This document shows positions 44,083-49,107 of a stretch of 49,107 nucleotides of DNA, piece by piece. Within the stretch, counting starts at the first letter, position 1. The number at the start of each line of letters is the position of its first letter. The translations under genes and the position numbers were made by a program. A model generated the notes under the pieces. The model did no database searches and was not told the origin of the DNA. It saw only the letters and a program-made list of their open reading frames with translations. The stretch comes from Muribaculaceae bacterium. GTDB taxonomy: Bacteria; Bacteroidota; Bacteroidia; Bacteroidales; Muribaculaceae. The stretch spans positions 1 to 49,107 of the forward strand of contig JAEETL010000020.1 of the NCBI GenBank assembly GCA_016290325.1, written 5' to 3'.

Positions 44083-46041
44083 TTATTCGTCAATGATGTG
44101 AAGGTTCTTGAAGGTGCGTAACACGCGCAGGATGCCACCCACATTGGGGGCGAAACTAACGGCGCCGCGACCGATGAAAGGCGGATTTCCGTCATACAAT
44201 TCGCTCAGTGACCCGATGCAGCCTTCCTTCATCTCGTCTTCAAAGCCAATCATCATGCGCTCGATGAAAGAGATGCTGTTGAGGCCAAACACGCGGATGT
44301 AGGCCTTGCTGTAGAAGTCCATCAGCCATGGCCTTGCACTACCGGCATAGTAGGCGGTCTGGCGCTCCTCGGGAGTGCCTAGATACCAGGGGATGTAACC
44401 GTAGCTGTTGGGGCTCAATGTGCGCAGGCCCTTAGGTGTAAGCAACTCTCTTGTAGCGATATCGAGCACGCGTTTGCGCTGACGGCGATCCAGCGGGCTA
44501 TAGTCGGTACCCACGGCGATGATCATGTTGGGACGCACGCTCAGGTCGGTGTAATCACCGTTTACATAATCATACAGGTAGCCATAGTCATTCAGGAACG
44601 TATCGATAAACGCGGGCTTGCACTTAGTGGCAATGTCGCTGCAACGCTCAACAAAAGCTTTCTCCTCTTCCCGGTCGGCAAACAACTCTTCGACAGCAAA
44701 ACGCAGGGCATTATACCACAAAGCGTTAAACTCCACCAGGTAGCCCGTGCGCGGGATGAGTGGTGTGCCATTGGGGTGGGTACTGTTCATCCATGAGACA
44801 GGACGCAGAGTGCCGTCGGTGCTCAACAAACCGTTATCGTGCAACGTCAGGTTGGAATGCTTGCCATCGGCGATGAATGTGATGAGGTCCTTGACGAGTG
44901 CTCCATAGCGCTCGCGGGCTGCATCGGCATTCAGGTCGTGGGCATAACGTTGCACGGCCCATATAGCCCACAATGGAACATCGGGCAGATCCAGACCAAC
45001 GAGGTGCTTGTCCAACTTACCGTCGCGCATCCAGTCGTTAAAAGCGCGCATGGCGGTATCCATGATTAGCTCGAAGTCCTGGCGGTGGTGTACCGACAGC
45101 GTACAGCCCGGCAGCGCGATGAACTCGTCACGGGCACGGATTTTGAACCACGGATAACCGGCGAGCAGGTAATGGCCGTCCTCATTAGTAATATAGAACT
45201 GCTTAGCGCTGTTCTTCATGCAGTTGTAGAAACTGGTGCGAGGCGTGCGAGGCTTGATCTCGTCCTCATACATCTTGGTCAGCGTGCGCGTGTTCACTTC
45301 CTCGACACCGGCCGAGAAGATGAGCGGCTCGCCCTTCTTGATCTCTACTTCAAAATAGCCAGGCACATACAGGTCCTCACTATAGGGGATACCACGCTCT
45401 TGGTCCTTGATATACTCGATGTTCTTGTACCAGTGGGGGTCAAACACAAACTTGGGCTTATGGTTCATCTGCATGTACAGGGTGGGATAGCCGTCATACA
45501 TGCAGGTGGCAATACCGTTGGCCACCTCCTGATAGTCGCGGCTGGCGACAGCGTTCTCAACACACAGGTCGTTGGCGTTGCGGAAAGCCAGGAATGGCCT
45601 GAACTGCAACGTGGTTGCCGAATGGGCATCCACCAGCGTGTAGCGGATGAGGATGCGATTCTCGTGAGTGATGAAAATCTTCTCTTTTTTCAGGATCACG
45701 CCGCCCACGCGGTAGGTCGTCGTGGGCACACGCTCGCAGTCATATTCTCGTATGTACTTGTGACCGTTGGGGCTATAGGTGTTGCCCTTGTAGCGATGCA
45801 GTCCTAAGTTAAACGGTGCGCCGTGTTGGATGACGGTCTCGTCAAGGGTTGACAGCAACACGTGGTTGTTGTCATCAAGTTCAGGAACAGGAATTACCAG
45901 CAGACCATGCTGCTTGCGGGTGTTGCACCCCACGATGGTCGTGCAGTGATAGGCTCCTGATTGATTGGTTCGCAACATCTCCTTGGGCAATGACTGCTCA
46001 AGGTTAATCATCAGGTTTTTATCAAATTTCAGATAACTCAT
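44083..46041 (-). CDS. Glycogen debranching enzyme (GH133 type)
   Basis: 652 residues, with an N-terminal beta domain (MSYLKFDKNLMINLEQSLPK, then GAYHCTTIVGCNTRKQHGLL) and a C-terminal (alpha/alpha)6 glucosidase domain from about 290. The C-terminal domain shows DWMRDGKLDKHLVG, LPDVPLWAIWAVQRYAHDLN and RTGYLVEFNALWYNALRFAV. It corresponds to the amylo-alpha-1,6-glucosidase half of debranching enzyme and should hydrolyse branch points. First gene of the three-gene glycogen cluster. Confidence 0.95.
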   Translation of the reverse strand: MSYLKFDKNLMINLEQSLPKEMLRTNQSGAYHCTTIVGCNTRKQHGLLVIPVPELDDNNHVLLSTLDETVIQHGAPFNLGLHRYKGNTYSPNGHKYIREYDCERVPTTTYRVGGVILKKEKIFITHENRILIRYTLVDAHSATTLQFRPFLAFRNANDLCVENAVASRDYQEVANGIATCMYDGYPTLYMQMNHKPKFVFDPHWYKNIEYIKDQERGIPYSEDLYVPGYFEVEIKKGEPLIFSAGVEEVNTRTLTKMYEDEIKPRTPRTSFYNCMKNSAKQFYITNEDGHYLLAGYPWFKIRARDEFIALPGCTLSVHHRQDFELIMDTAMRAFNDWMRDGKLDKHLVGLDLPDVPLWAIWAVQRYAHDLNADAARERYGALVKDLITFIADGKHSNLTLHDNGLLSTDGTLRPVSWMNSTHPNGTPLIPRTGYLVEFNALWYNALRFAVEELFADREEEKAFVERCSDIATKCKPAFIDTFLNDYGYLYDYVNGDYTDLSVRPNMIIAVGTDYSPLDRRQRKRVLDIATRELLTPKGLRTLSPNSYGYIPWYLGTPEERQTAYYAGSARPWLMDFYSKAYIRVFGLNSISFIERMMIGFEDEMKEGCIGSLSELYDGNPPFIGRGAVSFAPNVGGILRVLRTFKNLHIIDE

Positions 46042-46095
46042 TACTATTCTTTGTATGTTGGTTAATTATGATTTCTTATCGTTTTGGCTTGGTGT

Positions 46096-46998
46096 TCACA
46101 CGTCATCGGGTAATGATGTGGGAACTAATATGCGGATGCCTTTTCTCACGTTCTCGATAACGACTCTTGCCGGCATCATGACAGGGTCTCCATCGATGTG
46201 AATGACATCGTCGTGCCGGCGCTCGATAGCCACATGCTTACCGCGATAGATACTCACGTGGTTGTCAATGTTGAGCTGGCGCAGGAATAGCCTGGCCCCG
46301 AGCAGTGGGCTGGCGACAGGGCTAAAAGGATGCATCACGGTCACGTCGATGAGTCCGTCCTGCATCGTCGCGCGAGGGGCGATGTAAGCGTTGTTGCCAT
46401 ATTGGGCCGCATTGCAGCAGGCGATGACAAAGGCTTTGTCGGTCATGCTCTTGTCGTCGATGTCAATTTTGTAGGCCTGAGGCTTGTAATTGATGTACTC
46501 GGTGAGTGCCGTCTTGATATAGGTGATGAACCCTCGTGTGCCCTCGTGAGAGAACTTATCGCTGACTGCAGCGTCAAATCCCATGCCGCAAACACAAAAA
46601 AATGGTTGGCCGTTGACAGTACAGTAGTCAAACTCGCCCACCACTCCATTATTGATTACTTGCAAAGCACGACTGGTATTCATGGGAATGCGCAGGTGCC
46701 GTGCCAGGCCGTTACCCGAGCCCACAGGAACAATGGCGAGCGCTGTCTTGCTCTTGCACAGGGCGCAGCCCACCTCGTTGACTGTGCCATCACCACCCAC
46801 GGCTACCACCACGTCGGCATTGTCAGCGACAGCCTTTGCCGCTAGTTCGCGAGCATGGCCAGGACGCTCGCTCATAACGACATTCACATCATTCTTGTCG
46901 TGGTCAATCGCGGTGTCGATCAGGCGAGATATTTTATCCTTATTCCCAGTGCCCGACACGGGATTGATAATGACAACTATGTGCTTGCGCTTCTCCAT
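46096..46998 (-). CDS. Diacylglycerol/lipid kinase family protein
   Basis: 300 residues from the ATG at 46998; a TTG three codons upstream falls in the -7 box. The catalytic DAGK domain shows VVIINPVSGTGNKDK, the GGDGTVNEV nucleotide loop and VPVGSGNGLARHL. The C-terminal beta-sandwich ends with HIDGDPVMMPARV. Members phosphorylate diacylglycerol, sphingoid bases or related lipids; sphingolipid metabolism is a possibility in Bacteroidales but not shown here. It starts divergently from the membrane protein at 47108. Confidence 0.93.
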   Translation of the reverse strand: MEKRKHIVVIINPVSGTGNKDKISRLIDTAIDHDKNDVNVVMSERPGHARELAAKAVADNADVVVAVGGDGTVNEVGCALCKSKTALAIVPVGSGNGLARHLRIPMNTSRALQVINNGVVGEFDYCTVNGQPFFCVCGMGFDAAVSDKFSHEGTRGFITYIKTALTEYINYKPQAYKIDIDDKSMTDKAFVIACCNAAQYGNNAYIAPRATMQDGLIDVTVMHPFSPVASPLLGARLFLRQLNIDNHVSIYRGKHVAIERRHDDVIHIDGDPVMMPARVVIENVRKGIRILVPTSLPDDV

Positions 46999-47004
46999 TA
47001 CCCG

Positions 47005-47012
47005 CAAAGTTA
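47005..47012 (-). promoter_or_regulatory. -7 box of the lipid kinase gene
   Basis: Minus-strand TAACTTTG ends 6 bases before the ATG at 46998, so the transcript would be nearly leaderless. Confidence 0.6.
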
Positions 47013-47107
47013 CAAACTTTTTGTGGATTATTTTTTTGATGATAGTGAAATTTGAAATATTTTTGTGGAAAAATTATTAACAACTGTTGATTGACTTATT
47101 GTTTTCG

Positions 47108-47731
47108 ATGAAAAAGCTTAGTATAAACCTCCTTACTAATGTGATTTTGTTGCTTGCCGGCATCATTCTCATTGTTTTTCATGCGGTGCCTAATGTCCTC
47201 GTGTGGGGCTCGCGTATCATCGGGGCGATGTTCCTGCTTCCGGCTGTTGCCTACCTTATTATGGTGGCTGTACGTCATGCCGATGCCCGTACCAGTGCCG
47301 ATTATATGGGTGTGCTGCCTGCAGTGGGTGGGCTTTGTTTCGGCATTGTGATGATGATTAAAGCCTCCCTGTTTGACGGCATTCTGCAGCTGTTGATGGG
47401 CGTGCTGCTCATCGTGTTGGGACTATTCCATGTCATTTACTTGATGCTCTCGAGAAACAGCTTGAATATCAAGGGTTGGTATTACTTGTGCCCGATTGCA
47501 GTGGTATTGTGCGGCGTGTTGTCGCTCATGGTGACATCGTTGCGTGAGAATGTGCCGATGGTGGTGCTCATCACTGGCATTTGCCTGCTGCTTTTCAACT
47601 TCACCAGCCTGCAGGAATATCTGGCCGAGCGCCGCGTGCGGCGGGAGCTGACCCGTCCTGCCGTTGAGCTAGGAGCTCCTGCCGATAATGCCCTGGTAGA
47701 AACCACAATCCCACACGATGAGGCTGAGTGA
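47108..47731 (+). CDS. Six-helix membrane protein (HdeD/DUF308-like)
   Basis: 207 residues from the ATG at 47108, with about six regularly spaced hydrophobic helices and a polar C-terminal 30 residues (RRVRRELTRPAVE onward). The paired helical repeats resemble DUF308/HdeD-like proteins, but I see no specific motif. Its end overlaps the DUF3667 gene by 14 bases, suggesting an operon of three membrane proteins running off the right edge. Confidence 0.75.
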   Translation: MKKLSINLLTNVILLLAGIILIVFHAVPNVLVWGSRIIGAMFLLPAVAYLIMVAVRHADARTSADYMGVLPAVGGLCFGIVMMIKASLFDGILQLLMGVLLIVLGLFHVIYLMLSRNSLNIKGWYYLCPIAVVLCGVLSLMVTSLRENVPMVVLITGICLLLFNFTSLQEYLAERRVRRELTRPAVELGAPADNALVETTIPHDEAE

Positions 47732-48767
47732 AGATATAAAGCAATTACCCTTGCTGGTGCGCTATCCGCGGGCTGATGCCAACCAAATCGGTGACGAGGT
47801 GCACACCTGCGTGAATTGTGGGCATGAGTACCGGGGCAACTACTGCCCCGCCTGTGGGCAGAAAGCCACTGCCGGTCGCATCACGTGGGGAACTGTGCGC
47901 AGCGGCGTGATGGACGTCTGGGGCCTGGGATCGCGTTCCTTGATCAGGTCGTTGTGGCAGTTGGTGGTGCGTCCCGGGCGTCTCATCAGCGACTACATCA
48001 ACGGCAAGTGGCAGGTGAGTTTCCCGCCCGTCAAGATGCTGGTCATCGTGGCCGTAACCGTCAATTTGCTTGGTCGGCTGGTTAACCCCGGGTTCTGGGG
48101 TGGCATGTTTGATGATGAGGATGCCGTCGTGGGAAACTTTAGTTTTGTTGAAAGGGTGTTCGACTGGATCTTGACGCACCCCGAATGGTGCTACCTGCTC
48201 TTGTTCTTGTTCTTCATCATCCCCATGTGGTTTGTTTTTCGCCATTCTCCTCGCAACGCGCTGCACACGTTACCGCAGGGCTTCTTCATCATGGTGTTCC
48301 TGAACGTGCAGTTTTATCTGGCTCTGTTTGTCTTCTCTTTTGTTTTCTTGATTCTCGACGTCGATCAGGACCTCGCGCTGACGATAGCATTGACCGTAAT
48401 ATTACCGCTGCTGGCGCTCATTGACTTCAAGACATTGTTTGGCTACGGATGGTGGGGCACATTGTGGCGCTTGATGGTGGCGGTTTGTCTTGTCTATGTG
48501 GGTGGACTGGATCTGTTCGTTTTCCCGAGTTTGCTTGAGGCGCTTTCTGTGGGGATGAAGATGATACTGGTAACACTTGCCGCAATCGTCGGTATAAACG
48601 CTTGTGCGGCACTGCTTATTCTTGTTACCGACATGGTCAACCGCAGGACTTGGCGCACGGCTGGCTGGCCGCGGGCGCTGCGTTTTCCGCTCATCGCGCT
48701 AGGGGTAATGCTGGCCTCATTGCTGGCCTTCAAGTTGATAAAGCATGGCTTGTTATTTCATGGTTAA
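47718..48767 (+). CDS. DUF3667 membrane protein with N-terminal zinc ribbon (first copy)
   Basis: 349 residues. A zinc ribbon, CVNCGHEYRGNYCPACGQK (about 31-49), is followed by ITWGTVRSGVMDVWGLGSRS, RPGRLISDYINGKWQVSFPP and five to six membrane helices. The zinc ribbon plus the YI(N/S)GK-x-QVSFPPVK block is the signature of DUF3667, a Bacteroidota family of unknown function. A paralog follows after 21 bases. Confidence 0.9.
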   Translation: MRLSEDIKQLPLLVRYPRADANQIGDEVHTCVNCGHEYRGNYCPACGQKATAGRITWGTVRSGVMDVWGLGSRSLIRSLWQLVVRPGRLISDYINGKWQVSFPPVKMLVIVAVTVNLLGRLVNPGFWGGMFDDEDAVVGNFSFVERVFDWILTHPEWCYLLLFLFFIIPMWFVFRHSPRNALHTLPQGFFIMVFLNVQFYLALFVFSFVFLILDVDQDLALTIALTVILPLLALIDFKTLFGYGWWGTLWRLMVAVCLVYVGGLDLFVFPSLLEALSVGMKMILVTLAAIVGINACAALLILVTDMVNRRTWRTAGWPRALRFPLIALGVMLASLLAFKLIKHGLLFHG

Positions 48768-48788
48768 TTTATAAAATACAGGAGATCA

Positions 48789-49107
48789 ATGTTTTCGTTA
48801 CAAGAGAAGTATCATCGTTTCCGTCAGTGGCAACGTCAGCCGTTTGAGTACCATGACAGTCATGACCATCACGGTTGCTGCAACTGCGGTGCCGAGAGCG
48901 ATAACAACTATTGTCCCCGTTGCGGGCAGAAGGCCGTCTATGGCCCCATTACCTGGCAGAGTGTGTGGCAGGGCATCATGGACGTGTGGGGCGTGGGCAC
49001 CCGCTCGTTGCCCTACACGCTGTGGCAACTGCTGTGGCGCCCGGGTTACCTGATACGTGACTACATCAGCGGCAAGCGTCAGGTAAGTTTCCCGCCGGTC
49101 AAGATGC
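48789..49107 (+). CDS. DUF3667 membrane protein, second copy (cut by window edge)
   Basis: 106 codons from the ATG at 48789 are open to the right edge. The zinc ribbon CCNCGAESDNNYCPRCGQK is preceded by a His-rich stretch (YHDSHDHHG). The ITWQSVWQGIMDVWGVGTRS and YISGKRQVSFPPVKM blocks match the first copy closely, so the two arose by tandem duplication. The membrane part is outside the window. Confidence 0.88.
   Translation, partial: MFSLQEKYHRFRQWQRQPFEYHDSHDHHGCCNCGAESDNNYCPRCGQKAVYGPITWQSVWQGIMDVWGVGTRSLPYTLWQLLWRPGYLIRDYISGKRQVSFPPVKM

Overview
The window looks like a chromosomal segment of a gut-type Bacteroidota (order Bacteroidales, Prevotellaceae/Muribaculaceae-like). The main evidence is promoters: many genes have a TAnnTTTG -7 box a short distance upstream, often with TTTG or TTG about 20 bases further up. 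The gene families agree: a Bacteroidales-type tyrosine integrase, DUF349, DUF4924, DUF3667 and TlpA/DUF4369 proteins, and a debranching enzyme / GT4 / GH57 glycogen cluster. Coding density is high, there is no rRNA or tRNA gene that I can recognise, and no CRISPR array.

Layout. 1-900: the N-terminus of an integrase runs off the left edge, followed by non-coding DNA with a large nested inverted repeat, so this is probably the end of an integrated element. 921-6389: HU protein, two overlapping rhomboid proteases, an endonuclease/exonuclease/phosphatase-family protein and an M3 peptidase lipoprotein. 6536-11720: a zinc/cadmium-type P1B ATPase, two glycosyltransferases and Fmt. 11721-12140 is non-coding but holds a complete promoter followed by a terminator-like hairpin, a candidate small RNA or fmt leader. 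12141-13819: a small secreted protein, a 2'-5' RNA ligase-like protein and an FMN-binding protein. 13900-19954: a minus-strand run of six genes (Crp/Fnr regulator, DUF4924, RmlD, PrfC, an AmgK-like kinase fused to a RapZ C-terminal domain, and a MurU-like nucleotidyltransferase). 20080-25422: an exported protein, GNAT, ABC-F, a solitary DNA methyltransferase with its own HTH domain and a palindromic operator, and a VanZ-like protein. 25582-32376: a small membrane protein, a sodium:neurotransmitter-type symporter, an initiating sugar-phosphate transferase, DUF349, cyclophilin and a small hypothetical. 32665-41160: pyruvate phosphate dikinase, a TlpA-like lipoprotein, a GH3-beta-lactamase fusion and a 5'-nucleotidase. 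41217-46041: glycogen/alpha-glucan cluster. 46098-49107: lipid kinase, a membrane protein and tandem DUF3667 zinc-ribbon membrane proteins, the last cut by the right edge.

Functional themes. (a) Amino-sugar/peptidoglycan recycling: the AmgK-RapZ-C kinase and MurU-like partner overlap by 4 bases, and a NagZ-like GH3 fused to a serine hydrolase lies 20 kb away. (b) Storage polysaccharide: debranching enzyme, GT4 synthase and GH57 amylase in one transcript direction. (c) Surface polysaccharide: WcaJ-like transferase, RmlD and glycosyltransferases.

The most unusual signals are the AmgK-RapZ-C fusion; the HTH-methyltransferase whose promoter is spanned by a 13-base inverted repeat; the GH57 enzyme with a histone-H1-like Lys/Ala/Pro tail; a promoter-plus-terminator unit without an ORF near 11.9 kb; the nested palindrome near 0.5 kb; and families of degenerate tandem repeats of period 7, 8 or 9 that sit on or next to stop codons.
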